A DNA stretch of 64,000 nucleotides from Arthrospiribacter ruber (GTDB taxonomy: Bacteria; Bacteroidota; Bacteroidia; Cytophagales; Cyclobacteriaceae), in the NCBI RefSeq assembly GCF_019343195.1, contig NZ_RPHB01000002.1:496001-560000 (forward strand), written 5' to 3'. This document shows, one piece after another, positions 54,042 through 63,501 of this stretch (the stretch's first letter is position 1; each line of letters starts with the position of its first letter). The notes under the pieces were generated by a model. That model was not told the DNA's origin. It made no database searches and saw nothing but the letters and a program-made list of their open reading frames with translations. A program made the translations under genes and the position numbers.

Positions 54042-55565
54042 CTAGAGTTTTTCAATAAATTCCTCCCATTCCTTAAAGTCCTTCTCCTTCATGACGCGAG
54101 GGACTTTTACCTGTCCTCCTTTTTGCTTGGTTTCTTCTGTCCATTTTTGGAAATAAGCATCAGGAACAATTTTGACTTTTACTCCCTTCAGTGCCTTGCT
54201 CCTGGCCACCCTATAATTTTTATTATTCTCCTGTAGAATTCCATCCAGCTTTTGGGCAACTTTTTCCTCATCGAAAGCACAGTCGCCCGAATGTCCTAAG
54301 TACCAGGAATGGTAATAATCTCCGTCTTCTTCCACTGCACTTACGGTAAACTCCTTGATGTCACAGCCAAATTCCTCATCCAAGTCTTCCATAGCTTTGT
54401 TCATCTGTATCACAGAAAGGTGAGACCCTACCACATTTAGAAAATGCTTTGTTCTTCCTGTGATTTTTATTTCTGCACGGCTTTTATCCGTAAATGCGAT
54501 GGTATCACCAATCATGTACCTCCAAGCGCCAGAAACTGTGGATATAATCAGAACATAATCCACTCCTTCTTCGACTTGCTCAATGGTCAATGGTTTTACA
54601 TCTTGCTTTACAGAACCATTTTCATCCATATTGCCCGGTGTAAACGGGACAAACTCAAAATAAATCCCATTGTCTGTAATCAAGGCCATGGCATCTGTTT
54701 CCTTTCGGATCTGAGTGGCAACATACCCCTCTGAGGCCAGGTAAGTATCAATCACGATGATAGGTTTACCGGTGATTTTCTCAAAGCTTTTTCTGTATGG
54801 TTCAAAAGCAACACCCCCTGAAGTATACACCTGAAAGTTAGGCCAGATATCGTGTATCGTGTCTACCCCATGGTATTCAATGACTTTTTTCATCATCAGT
54901 TCGATCCAGGAAGGAATTCCTGAAATCCCACCGATATCCCAATTATGAGCCTCCTTGGCCAATGCCTCGACACGCTCATCCCAATCGTGAATAGAAGAGA
55001 TTTCTTTTCCAGGTCGATAAACCCCTTCAAACCAAAAAGGAATCTGACTTGCAGATATCCCTGATATTTCCCCTTCAAAATGACCATTGACTTCCTTTAA
55101 ATTGGTACTGCTTCCAAACATCAGGATTTCCTTTTCAAAAAATTCAGCAGGCAGATCAAAGTCGGCCAAAGCTTTTATTTGCTGTAGCCCTCCCTTTCGA
55201 ATTGCCTTGATCATCTCATCGGTTACGGGAATATGTTTCTTTGAGCTTGTTGTGCCACTGGAGACAGCAAAATACTCAACTCTCCCCGGCCAGGTAATAT
55301 CAGAAGCCCCATCAATCACCCGTTGCCACCACCTTTCTCTAAGTTGATCATAACTGTGGTAGGGAACCTTTTCAGAAAAGGCTATTCTTGGGTCATCATT
55401 TTCCAAAAGCTTTTTGAATTCGTAGTACAGACCAAAAGATGTATCCTTTGCCTCACTCAGAAGTTCCTTCAAAACTTCTTTTTGAGCATCTGCATGATCA
55501 GAGTTGGTAAAAATCCTGTCAGCAGTCTCCACTGCTTTCTTAATAATTTCTCCTATAAGTGCCAT
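54042..55565 (-). CDS. GH3-family acyl-adenylating enzyme
   Basis: 507 residues. Member of the GH3 family of adenylating enzymes (named for plant auxin-responsive proteins; here bacterial). Motifs: FAVSSGTTSSKKHIPVTDEM (the adenylate P-loop-like SSGTTSSKKK), QVYTSGGVAFEPYRK, and FLNVVGSHLSVIQMNKAM, with the large C-terminal domain ending KEDFKEWEEFIEKL-like. Activates a carboxylic acid for amide formation; substrate unknown. Alone, with a hairpin-forming AT-rich leader. Confidence 0.9.
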   Translation of the reverse strand: MALIGEIIKKAVETADRIFTNSDHADAQKEVLKELLSEAKDTSFGLYYEFKKLLENDDPRIAFSEKVPYHSYDQLRERWWQRVIDGASDITWPGRVEYFAVSSGTTSSKKHIPVTDEMIKAIRKGGLQQIKALADFDLPAEFFEKEILMFGSSTNLKEVNGHFEGEISGISASQIPFWFEGVYRPGKEISSIHDWDERVEALAKEAHNWDIGGISGIPSWIELMMKKVIEYHGVDTIHDIWPNFQVYTSGGVAFEPYRKSFEKITGKPIIVIDTYLASEGYVATQIRKETDAMALITDNGIYFEFVPFTPGNMDENGSVKQDVKPLTIEQVEEGVDYVLIISTVSGAWRYMIGDTIAFTDKSRAEIKITGRTKHFLNVVGSHLSVIQMNKAMEDLDEEFGCDIKEFTVSAVEEDGDYYHSWYLGHSGDCAFDEEKVAQKLDGILQENNKNYRVARSKALKGVKVKIVPDAYFQKWTEETKQKGGQVKVPRVMKEKDFKEWEEFIEKL

Positions 55566-55970
55566 AAAATTTAAATGTTAAAAAAAGGTCTTTGTTTTTA
55601 AATTGAAAAACAGACCATTGTATTCCAATGAAATTCTTTAATATAAATGAATCAAAGACCGAACCATTGTAAAATCAAATCTTGAAATACCTAATCCTTA
55701 ATTAAGTTTACCTAGGATAATTTTCATAATCCAAAATGGATTTAGACCTTTGCTTTGAATAAGATTTGTAAATAGGGCCTTATGCTCAATAACAAAAGTA
55801 TTAGTTTATCGCGTTCTTTATTTGAAAAAAGTGAAGTCTTTCATTCAGATATTGGTTTAATCTGAGCTCCGCATTCAGGTTTTTTGCTTATAAAGTATTA
55901 TGGCGCTGAAATTGATAAACACCTAAAGCAAAAGACCAAGAGGTATAGGAAACTTTTCTAGTTAAAAAAA
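55566..55970. other. Intergenic stretch, about 405 bases
   Basis: AT-rich. Near its left end GGTCTTTGTTTTT and AAAAACAGACC can pair as a leader hairpin for the minus-strand GH3-family gene. From ATG 55782 one frame runs to 55961 with a single in-frame TGA (55863): MLNNKSISLSRSLFEKSEVF, then past the TGA a Lys-rich tail. It might be a decayed small gene, but I recognise no family. Nothing else is seen. Confidence 0.4.
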
Positions 55971-56879
55971 ATGGACAGGGTAATCACTATAATTGTAACA
56001 TATAACGGATCAAAATGGATTCGTAAGTGTCTACAATGTGTATTAAATAACACTACAAAAACAGACATCATGATACTGGACAATAATTCCAGTGACAATA
56101 CACTTGATGTGATTGATCCTTTTCTTGATAAAATCGAACTGATCAAGTTACCTTCTAATCTAGGCTTTGGAAAGGCTAATAACATCGGTATTCAAAAAGC
56201 ATTGAATAAAGGATATTCACATGTTTTTCTTCTTAATCAAGATGCTTATGTACAACAAGATACAATCGCCAAACTATTGGCGACATCTTCCCAAAACCCC
56301 GAATATGGTATTATTAGCCCTCTTCAACTAAAAAATTCCGAAGATGAACTTGATGAGGTTTTCAGCAATCAGGTAAAAAAACATTATCAGCCGGATATTG
56401 ATCAACTTAGAGAGGATTTAAGTAAAAAGAATATTTCAGAGGTTAAAGAAGTCAAGTTTGCAGGTGCTGCTTCTTGGTTTATGACCTCTGAGCTTTTAAA
56501 AAAGGCTGGATTGTTTCACCCCAAATTTTATCATTATGGAGAAGACAATAACCTTGCTGCAAGAGCTCAATACTTTGGTTTTAAAGTCGGGATTCAGGTG
56601 TCCACTTCGATAGTACACGATAGAAAGCCAAGGGTTGCATCAAAATATCTACCAACCAAACTAAGAACCTTTCCCCTCCATTTTTTACTCGATATCAGGA
56701 AGCCTTTTTTAGTTGCCTGGTTAGTAGGCTACTACCAATTGATTCATATCTGGACCAAGCTCCAAAAAATCAGTGGAAAAAAATATGAAAGCCTATTTTT
56801 AGAAACCAAAAATTGGTTCTTTGCCCATGTAAAGGAAGCAAAAATTATTAGAGCCGAACTCAAAGAAGGATATAAATAA
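55971..56879 (+). CDS. Family 2 glycosyltransferase (rhamnosyltransferase-like)
   Basis: 302 residues. N-terminal GT-A fold: VITIIVTYNGSKWIRKCLQ, DIMILDNNSSDNTLDVI and LNQDAYVQQDTI (the metal-binding Asp in the DAY position), then FAGAASWFMTSELLKKAG and HYGEDNNLAARAQYFGF, the acceptor-side motifs. The C-terminal part is basic and amphipathic. Its acceptor is unknown; no other glycan biosynthesis gene lies next to it. Confidence 0.88.
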   Translation: MDRVITIIVTYNGSKWIRKCLQCVLNNTTKTDIMILDNNSSDNTLDVIDPFLDKIELIKLPSNLGFGKANNIGIQKALNKGYSHVFLLNQDAYVQQDTIAKLLATSSQNPEYGIISPLQLKNSEDELDEVFSNQVKKHYQPDIDQLREDLSKKNISEVKEVKFAGAASWFMTSELLKKAGLFHPKFYHYGEDNNLAARAQYFGFKVGIQVSTSIVHDRKPRVASKYLPTKLRTFPLHFLLDIRKPFLVAWLVGYYQLIHIWTKLQKISGKKYESLFLETKNWFFAHVKEAKIIRAELKEGYK

Positions 56880-56994
56880 TTATAATTTTCCCTTAGAATG
56901 TGAGTAAGCACTCAGTTGATCTTTTTATCATTAATTTGCATTGAATGTGAAGTAGTTAAAAAATATTTAACTTTTTTTAGAAAGATGTGCAACC

Positions 56995-57002
56995 TATTTT
57001 TG
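56995..57002 (+). promoter_or_regulatory. Bacteroidota -7 element for the ECF sigma operon
   Basis: TATTTTTG, exact TAnnTTTG, 35 bases before the sigma-factor ATG. The -33 position holds only a T-run. Confidence 0.45.
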
Positions 57003-57037
57003 AAAAGCTGTATCTACCTATTTGAAAGCCAACCAAA

Positions 57038-57607
57038 ATGCTATTTAAGAAAACTTTTACCACAGAAAGAGATTTGCTCAAAGGCTGTCTAAAGGGCGAA
57101 AGAAAAGCCCAACAGCAGCTCTATGAGCAATATTCGGGGAAGTTTCTTGCCATTTGCATCAGGTATGTCAAAGACCGTGACCTTGCGGAAGATGTCATGA
57201 TTGAAGGCTTTATGAAGATCTTTGAAAAACTTACCCAATTTGAGGAAAAAGGAAGCTTTGAAGGATGGATGAAAAGAATCATCGTCACCCAATCCCTGCT
57301 GACCTTGAGAAACAATAAAAACCTCAACATGGAAGTGACAATGGACAGCACACTTCAGGTTTCGGATGCCATATATGAACTCACACATCTCGAAACCAGT
57401 GAACTGCTCGAGCTCATCAAAGAACTTCCAGTGGGATATAGGACGGTATTTAACCTCTACGCTATTGAGGGATACAGTCATGCAGAGATTGCAGATCTTC
57501 TAGGAATTACGGAGTCTACTTCCAAGTCCCAGCTCAATCGAGCAAGAAATGTATTGAAACAAAAAATAGCCGATCAACAAATAAAAGAAAGGAGAATCAA
57601 TGGCTAA
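57038..57607 (+). CDS. ECF-type RNA polymerase sigma factor
   Basis: 189 residues. Region 2 around DRDLAEDVMIEGFMKIFEKL (about 47-66) with SFEGWMKRIIVTQSLL, and region 4 LPVGYRTVFNLYAIEGYSH, then HAEIADLLGITESTSKSQLN, as in extracytoplasmic-function sigma factors. The next gene overlaps its last eight bases and encodes a membrane-anchored protein, likely its regulator. It heads a five-gene operon. Confidence 0.93.
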   Translation: MLFKKTFTTERDLLKGCLKGERKAQQQLYEQYSGKFLAICIRYVKDRDLAEDVMIEGFMKIFEKLTQFEEKGSFEGWMKRIIVTQSLLTLRNNKNLNMEVTMDSTLQVSDAIYELTHLETSELLELIKELPVGYRTVFNLYAIEGYSHAEIADLLGITESTSKSQLNRARNVLKQKIADQQIKERRING

Positions 57608-58352
57608 TAATGAAAAAAACTTTGACCAATTTTTCAAAGAAAAATTGGAAAAACATCAGGAAAAACCATCGGCACTCGCTTGGGAAAGACTGGAAAGTCA
57701 GCTGCCCAAAAAAGAAAAGTCCGGATTTTATCCATTCATGAGCATTGCAGCAGCAATCGTGTTGCTTTTAGCAGCCGGAATAGTCTTGCTCAATTGGTCC
57801 GGTGAATCTCCGGAAACAAAAGACCAGGTAGCCGAACTTCAACCAAACGAATCCAAAGACTCAGGCCATTCTGCTGATACTTCTTTAATGGAAACAGAAG
57901 AAAACACAGGAGTAATTCCTGAGCCAAAAGAGAATAATGGAACAGAGCATAAGCAGGAAAGAAAAACAACCCATCCACAAAAAGGGAATGTTTCTACTCC
58001 TTCCTTTCAAGAACCAAGTTTCGACAAAATGGTAGCAGAAACCAGGAACGGGGAAGACAAGGTCCTTCCGATATCCATAGAAGTGCCCGAAATCAAACTT
58101 CCCGAACCTAAAATCACAGAAACCATTGCCTTGAATACTGCTGTAGAAGAGGAGCCTGTATACAAAGTAACCATCAAATCCAGAGGCTTGAAAGAAGAGG
58201 CTCCTAAACAGGGACTGATAGGGGAGCTGGAAGAAAAAGTAGAAAAAATAGAGGGAATCTGGAACAAACTGGGTCAGGGATTTGCAGACCTGCAGGATGC
58301 AAAAGAAAACCTGTTTGCCAATAACAATCCCCGAAGAGAAAGAAGTAAGTAA
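57600..58352 (+). CDS. Membrane-anchored anti-sigma-like protein
   Basis: 250 residues. Cytosolic N-terminal part (about 1-42, NFDQFFKEKLEKHQEKPSAL, like a sigma-binding segment), one membrane helix (about 45-65, SIAAAIVLLLAAGIVLLNW), and a long Glu/Pro/Lys-rich periplasmic part, ending in a helix (LIGELEEKVEKIEGIWNKLG). No zinc-binding HxxxCxxC is visible, so not a ZAS domain. Anti-sigma role is inferred from the overlap with the sigma gene. Confidence 0.75.
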   Translation: MANNEKNFDQFFKEKLEKHQEKPSALAWERLESQLPKKEKSGFYPFMSIAAAIVLLLAAGIVLLNWSGESPETKDQVAELQPNESKDSGHSADTSLMETEENTGVIPEPKENNGTEHKQERKTTHPQKGNVSTPSFQEPSFDKMVAETRNGEDKVLPISIEVPEIKLPEPKITETIALNTAVEEEPVYKVTIKSRGLKEEAPKQGLIGELEEKVEKIEGIWNKLGQGFADLQDAKENLFANNNPRRERSK

Positions 58353-58376
58353 CCAACTAAAGAAAATAACACACCC

Positions 58377-59405
58377 ATGAAAAAATACATTTTATTGTTT
58401 TGCTTGCTCGGTTTGGTACAGTTTGCATTTGGCAGCTCAAGCGACATGTATCAAGCCCAAAACGACTCTATCATTGTAGAGTTTGGCAAATCCGGCAAGA
58501 TCATACTTGTCATAGACAACAAGGAGGATTTTGAAAGACTCAAAAATATGAATGTCAATCAGATCATCAGAGAACTTGATCTGGAAGTAGATGAGCAGAC
58601 AGGCGAACTGGTAGTAGTAGAAGTGCAGGGCAAAAAAGGAAGCCGTGAAATTGTCCGTGTAAGGGAAGATGGCCCCGAAACAGAAGTTCACATCGGAGGC
58701 ATCAAAATCTATGTGGATGAGTCAGGCAAAGACACCAAGGTAAAAGTAGAAACAGGATCAAGAAGAAGATTAGACCCCCCATTTAGGACATACTTCAACC
58801 TGGATCTGGGTATCAACAATTACTTGTCCGCTGGAGAAACCAGTACAGGCAGCAGCACAGGAGCACCTGCTGTCAAAGGTTGGGGCAGCTGGAATGTAGG
58901 CCTCAACTGGATGGCAAGCCAAAGGCTCAGCAAGGGTTTCCACTGGGATCTGGGCTTGGGAGTACAGTGGTACAATTTCAAGTTTGAAAACAGAGACATT
59001 CAGGCCATCCGTGGTGATGGGGACATTGAGTTTATCCAAAGGACAGATGTCAACGGGTTCAAGAGTAAAATTTCAGCCTCCTACTTGACAGCCATGAGTT
59101 TATTCAAACTGGACTTTGGCCAGATGAATGATCAGGGGAAAAGAGGATTTAGGATTGCAGCAGGCCCTTATGCCGGCTATAGATTGGGAGGAAGAAGCAA
59201 GTATGTATACAGAAGCCTTGAAGGCGGCGGAAGAAGAAAAGATTTTGAGACTGTCGGTACACATCTCAACAACTTCAGATATGGCATCAGGGGTGAGCTC
59301 GGCGTAGGCCGCGTCAACTTCTTTACTACCTATGACCTGAACACGCTTTTCAGAACAGGTTCCCAATACGAACTCAATCCTATTGCATTCGGAATTATTT
59401 TCTAA
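58377..59405 (+). CDS. Outer-membrane beta-barrel protein, copy 1
   Basis: 342 residues with a signal peptide (MKKYILLFCLLGLVQFAFG). An N-terminal region of about 115 residues (IIVEFGKSGKIILVIDNKED, then an acidic DUF-like segment) is absent from the second copy. Residues about 140-342 form a beta-barrel with the motifs WYNFKFENRDIQAIRGD, KISASYLTAMSLF, AAGPYAGYRLGGRSKYVY and HLNNFRYGIRGELGVG. The next gene encodes a clear paralog. Function unknown. Confidence 0.8.
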   Translation: MKKYILLFCLLGLVQFAFGSSSDMYQAQNDSIIVEFGKSGKIILVIDNKEDFERLKNMNVNQIIRELDLEVDEQTGELVVVEVQGKKGSREIVRVREDGPETEVHIGGIKIYVDESGKDTKVKVETGSRRRLDPPFRTYFNLDLGINNYLSAGETSTGSSTGAPAVKGWGSWNVGLNWMASQRLSKGFHWDLGLGVQWYNFKFENRDIQAIRGDGDIEFIQRTDVNGFKSKISASYLTAMSLFKLDFGQMNDQGKRGFRIAAGPYAGYRLGGRSKYVYRSLEGGGRRKDFETVGTHLNNFRYGIRGELGVGRVNFFTTYDLNTLFRTGSQYELNPIAFGIIF

Positions 59406-59429
59406 ACCAACAAACCTAATTCTACGACA

Positions 59430-60254
59430 ATGAAAACGAAACTGATTTTTTTCGCAGTCCTCCTTATGACATCTACCCTGGCCTTTGGTCAGGGAGATAC
59501 AGAGGAAAAAGAACAAGAGGAAACCTCTAAAAAAGCCGTCACGGTATTCTCCATCTTCGACACGAGGATAGAAATTTCTAAAAACAAAGAAGGAAGAAGA
59601 GTTTTCGAATTTTACTCCAGCCCCAAGGTGTACGAGGGTGAAGAATTGGAAAAATACATCAAAAAAGCAAATACCCATAGTACTGATTTGCAATTTGATC
59701 TGGGTATCAACCAGTGGATCGGAAGCTCAGATGCACCGGAAGTCCGTGCTTGGGGAAGCTGGAACCCCGCCATCAACTTTGACTACACTTACAGACCAGG
59801 TAAAAATTTTCGCTTAAAAAGTATGATTGGAGTGAGTTGGTACAATTTTAAGTTTGAGGACAGAAACATTCAGGCCCTTAGAGGTGACGATAGGATTGTA
59901 TTTGAAAACTTCACACCGGGAGGAGGTACCAAATCCAAAATCTCAGCCTCCTACCTCAATGCCGGACTTATTCCGACCTTCACAACCGGAAACGGAAAAA
60001 TCAGAATAGGTGCAGGTCCATACGTCGGCACAAGATTAGGCGGCAGAGGAAAGTTTGTTTACAATAATGATCAGGGCAGAAGAACCAAAGAGTTCCAGAG
60101 AACCAATTTATATGTCAACAACTTCAGGTACGGGGCCAGATTAGAAGTCGGCGTGGCCAACGTGGATCTATTTATGAATTACGATTTGAATGAGATGTTC
60201 CAAACGGACAGGGGACCTCAGGTCAACACCATAAGTTTCGGAATCATACTTTAA
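59430..60254 (+). CDS. Outer-membrane beta-barrel protein, copy 2 (paralog of 58377)
   Basis: 274 residues with signal peptide (MKTKLIFFAVLLMTSTLAFG). Shares with copy 1: WYNFKFEDRNIQALRGD, KISASYLNAGLI, GAGPYVGTRLGGRGKFVYNN, and YVNNFRYGARLEVGVANVDL. It lacks the ~70-residue N-terminal extra region. 24 bases after copy 1, so tandem duplication followed by divergence. Confidence 0.8.
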   Translation: MKTKLIFFAVLLMTSTLAFGQGDTEEKEQEETSKKAVTVFSIFDTRIEISKNKEGRRVFEFYSSPKVYEGEELEKYIKKANTHSTDLQFDLGINQWIGSSDAPEVRAWGSWNPAINFDYTYRPGKNFRLKSMIGVSWYNFKFEDRNIQALRGDDRIVFENFTPGGGTKSKISASYLNAGLIPTFTTGNGKIRIGAGPYVGTRLGGRGKFVYNNDQGRRTKEFQRTNLYVNNFRYGARLEVGVANVDLFMNYDLNEMFQTDRGPQVNTISFGIIL

Positions 60255-60265
60255 AAACTTTAGCT

Positions 60266-61201
60266 ATGAAAAATTTAACAGCACTACCCATTTTATCTCT
60301 GTTCCTTTTTGGAATGGTTTTTACCGCCAAAGCACAAATGAAAACCTTGGTGGATGTAAACAAATCCTACACGGGCATCAACCGGATCGAAGTAAATGGA
60401 GGCGCCTTGGAAATAGAATACGAAGGCAGTCCAAGCTTAGAGGAAATCAATGTAGATGCCTTTTTGGAATCAAACAACCATGAGCAGGACATTATATTTG
60501 TGACTGTAGGAGAAGTGCTTAAGATCTCCCACAAAGTCAACAATTCCAATTCTGGTTGGAGAAATATGAGAACCAAAGGACATATCAAAATCAGGGGTCC
60601 TAGAGATATGGAATTGGAAATGCGAGGTGGCTCAGGCAAAATCCTTGTAGATAATGTTACGGCAGAAAATACAGGTCTGACTGTAGGCTCCGGTACAATT
60701 GTAGCAAGAAATATATCAGGAAACCTGGCAGCTAAGGCTGGATCAGGAAATATCACCCTAAAGAATATTAAAGGAGACGTAGATGGAAGTGTAGGTTCAG
60801 GTAAAACAAAAATTGAAGATGTGATCGGTAATGTCAGCTTTTCTTCCGGTAGCGGAGGTATCAATGCCCAAAATGTGGATGGGTTGATTCATGTAAGCCT
60901 ATCTTCAGGACATGCTAAACTGGAAAACATTGGTGAACTTGGACATCTCAAGCTTTCTTCTGGCAATCTGAACGCAAGCAATGCAGGACTTGGCCCTAAT
61001 ACCAGCCTGAGTGGTTCATCTGGAAATTTCAGGATTCAGACGCCTACCAACCTGAAGGAGTTCAATTTCTATATGAAAGCTACCTCAGGTAATATTACTG
61101 TTGGTAATTCTCGAGGAGGCAGATCTCTGACGCTTGATAATGGTGCTGCACACGACATCAAAGGAAGTATCACCTCGGGAAATATATCTATAGAAAATTG
61201 A
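60266..61201 (+). CDS. DUF4097/GIN-domain secreted protein
   Basis: 311 residues. Signal peptide (MKNLTALPILSLFLFGMVFTAKA), then a right-handed beta-helix-like repeat: GSGKILVDNVTAENTGLTVG, GSGTIVARNISGNLAAKAG, GSGNITLKNIKGDVDGSVG and SSGGINAQNVDGLIHVSLSS, the Gly-Ser-Gly repeated rungs of GIN/DUF4097 proteins. Likely a surface or periplasmic protein. Last gene of the sigma operon, 11 bases after copy 2. Confidence 0.85.
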   Translation: MKNLTALPILSLFLFGMVFTAKAQMKTLVDVNKSYTGINRIEVNGGALEIEYEGSPSLEEINVDAFLESNNHEQDIIFVTVGEVLKISHKVNNSNSGWRNMRTKGHIKIRGPRDMELEMRGGSGKILVDNVTAENTGLTVGSGTIVARNISGNLAAKAGSGNITLKNIKGDVDGSVGSGKTKIEDVIGNVSFSSGSGGINAQNVDGLIHVSLSSGHAKLENIGELGHLKLSSGNLNASNAGLGPNTSLSGSSGNFRIQTPTNLKEFNFYMKATSGNITVGNSRGGRSLTLDNGAAHDIKGSITSGNISIEN

Positions 61202-61355
61202 TTTCTAACCTTTATTAACTTCTGCTTAAAAGGTCAGAAAAGGACTGATAAAACCTGCCAGATCTCTTTCTGGAAAGATGAAGATTACTGCGTGAATGCT
61301 CAAAACCTAACAGATTTAATCTGACCCATTAACTTGAGTAAACAGAACTACTTTG

Positions 61356-61382
61356 AAAAAGCTCTCAGTCAGAGAGCTTTTT
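61356..61382. terminator. Rho-independent terminator of the ECF sigma operon
   Basis: AAAAAGCTCTC pairs perfectly with GAGAGCTTTTT over five bases; works on both strands. Confidence 0.85.
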
Positions 61383-61488
61383 CCATTTTCATTAATCACC
61401 GATTTTTCCCGCTCTTAGATTTTAAGACTTCATTCTGTTAACATTTTCCTAGTTTATTGTTTTATAAGCATCACGAAATCACAATCCT

Positions 61489-62376
61489 ATGACTCCTATC
61501 AAAAAAGAAAATCTGAAACAGGAAATATTTGACCTATATGACCAGTACTGCCACAATGTAATTGACAGACGCAGTTTTATGAGTAAACTCAGCGCATTTG
61601 CTGTTGGGGGATTGACTGTTTCGGCATTGATGAGTTACCTTTTACCCAATTATACAGAGCCCAAAAGATTTGATCTGGATGACCCGAGGGTAGATGCTGA
61701 GTACTTGGAATATGATTCACCAAAAGGAGCCGGAAAAATGAAAGGCCTTCTAAGTAAGCCAAAGGGAAACAAGGGCAAACTTCCTGGAATCATTGTAGTT
61801 CACGAGAATCGTGGTCTCAATCCTTATGTAGAAGACACTGCACATGAAGCTGCTACAGCTGGATTTATTGCTTTTGCCCCGGATGCTTTGACTCCATTTG
61901 GAGGCTACCCAGGCACGGACGATGAAGGCAGGGAAATGCAGGCCAAGCGTGACAGAAATGAGATCCTGGAGGATTTTATCGAAGGATATGAATTGTTGAA
62001 AAACCACCCTGAATGCAATGGAAAAGTGGGTGTGGTAGGGTTCTGTTTTGGCGCCTGGGTGTCCAACATGATGGCCGTAAGACTTCCTGACTTAGGCGCT
62101 TCGGCACCCTTTTACGGAGGTCAGGCACCAGTGGAAGATGTCCCTTCCATCAAGGCTCCATTGCAGTTACATTTTGCGGAATTAGATACAAGAGTCAATG
62201 CCGGATGGCCGGATTATGAAGCGGCTTTAAAAGAGCATGGCAAAGAATATGAGGCGCATTTTTACCCCGAAGTCAATCATGGCTTTCACAACCACTCTAC
62301 CCCAAGGTATGACGAGGAAGCTGCCAACCTGGCCTGGGGAAGGACCATAGATTTTTTTAAAAAGAACCTAAAGTGA
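61489..62376 (+). CDS. Dienelactone hydrolase family protein with Tat-like signal
   Basis: 295 residues. N-terminal twin-arginine-like segment DRRSFMSKLSAFAVGGLTVSAL (only a single Arg pair, parts shown), suggesting export. Alpha/beta-hydrolase of the DLH group: nucleophile VGVVGFCFGAWVSNMMA (Cys, about residue 186), and the late ELDTRVNAGWPDY (acid) and NHGFHN (His), giving the Cys-Asp-His triad. Reaction unknown; no chlorocatechol pathway nearby. Confidence 0.88.
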   Translation: MTPIKKENLKQEIFDLYDQYCHNVIDRRSFMSKLSAFAVGGLTVSALMSYLLPNYTEPKRFDLDDPRVDAEYLEYDSPKGAGKMKGLLSKPKGNKGKLPGIIVVHENRGLNPYVEDTAHEAATAGFIAFAPDALTPFGGYPGTDDEGREMQAKRDRNEILEDFIEGYELLKNHPECNGKVGVVGFCFGAWVSNMMAVRLPDLGASAPFYGGQAPVEDVPSIKAPLQLHFAELDTRVNAGWPDYEAALKEHGKEYEAHFYPEVNHGFHNHSTPRYDEEAANLAWGRTIDFFKKNLK

Positions 62377-62543
62377 AATATGGACCAATAAATAAATGGT
62401 TTGAGTAAAATCGATATGTATGGATATTGCTTCTAAAGCGATGTTTAAATCAAGGTTAAAATGCCTTTTGGTGAGAAAACGGAAAATCAAATATCCCAAT
62501 ATCAATTTAGTATCTTATAATATCTAAAACCTTTAAAACCTTT

Positions 62544-63419
62544 CTAGTTTTCCCCTGTAAAAGCATCATATCCATTGACTTTTAGGTATTCAACCAATTT
62601 ATCTGGTTGCTTACCATAGGCTGAAAGATCCAATATTTCAATTTTTCTAAAATCAACCGGATGACTTTCGCTTTGAAGAGAAATGTAACCTGAGTCCAAC
62701 AGTTTTCCGCCAACTTTGACTTCCGGATCATAGGGGTTTACATTCCCCCCTCCTATTTGCGGTTTTTCATAACTCATCACAGATCTTCCTTCCAAGATGT
62801 GATGAACTATAGAATCTCCTAAAACCATAAATTCAGCAGTCACCCACTGATCTCCATGATAAGTCCTGGAATTGGAGTTGATGCAGTGAGGCTCAAATAG
62901 TTCTCCATTGATGACCACATGTGTGCCAGGGGTACATAGATTGCTGGTAGTTCTGTCATTTGTGCCATCACCTCCCAATAGCTGACCTTCTACAGAAATC
63001 GGGAAGTCCTGATCTTTAAGCATGGTCTTGGGATCTTGGGAATGCAACATGGCACCGGAATTACGGTATGCCCAACCTTCACCACCGGGAGCCTGTTCTC
63101 CCACAAACCTATACTCTACCCTAAGAACATAATATGAAAATGGATCCTTATAAAAAATATGCCCATACTGTTGATCAAAGGCCTCGTATCCATCATACCT
63201 GACTTTCATCAGCCCCTCTTCTACCCTAAAAGTATTTTTGAAATTTTCCCCCAATTCATGTTTTGAAATTTTGATGATCCAATCGTCCATATCTTCCCCA
63301 TTGAAAAGTTGTTTCCACTCTGGCGCTGTTGTGGTTTCCGCTTTTTCTTGAACTTGCCTCTGGCCGCATGAGGCCAGAAAAAGGATAAATACCAAAAGAT
63401 AGGAATGGGTAATCTTCAT
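62544..63419 (-). CDS. DUF1080 (3-keto-disaccharide hydrolase) lipoprotein
   Basis: 291 residues; signal with lipobox LASCG (about residue 18). DUF1080 concanavalin-like fold: WKQLFNGEDMDDWIIKISKHEL, YVLRVEYRFVGEQAPGGEG, RNSGAMLHSQDPKTML and GYISLQSESHPVDFRKIEILDL. Probably an enzyme or binder for sugars at the outer membrane. Next to an EEP hydrolase, with 82 bases between. Confidence 0.88.
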   Translation of the reverse strand: MKITHSYLLVFILFLASCGQRQVQEKAETTTAPEWKQLFNGEDMDDWIIKISKHELGENFKNTFRVEEGLMKVRYDGYEAFDQQYGHIFYKDPFSYYVLRVEYRFVGEQAPGGEGWAYRNSGAMLHSQDPKTMLKDQDFPISVEGQLLGGDGTNDRTTSNLCTPGTHVVINGELFEPHCINSNSRTYHGDQWVTAEFMVLGDSIVHHILEGRSVMSYEKPQIGGGNVNPYDPEVKVGGKLLDSGYISLQSESHPVDFRKIEILDLSAYGKQPDKLVEYLKVNGYDAFTGEN

Positions 63420-63501
63420 CGTTAATTTGGGTTTAGGTGTAATTAGTGATTTTTTAGAAAATTTATAAAAGCCTCCAGTCTAAATACTTCATTTCAATAC
63501 T

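Noticed and set aside
59100-59693. Minus-strand open frame of 197 codons spanning the two barrel genes
   Set aside because: Crosses the junction of two co-directed genes with clear signal peptides; composition is that of reverse-strand shadow.
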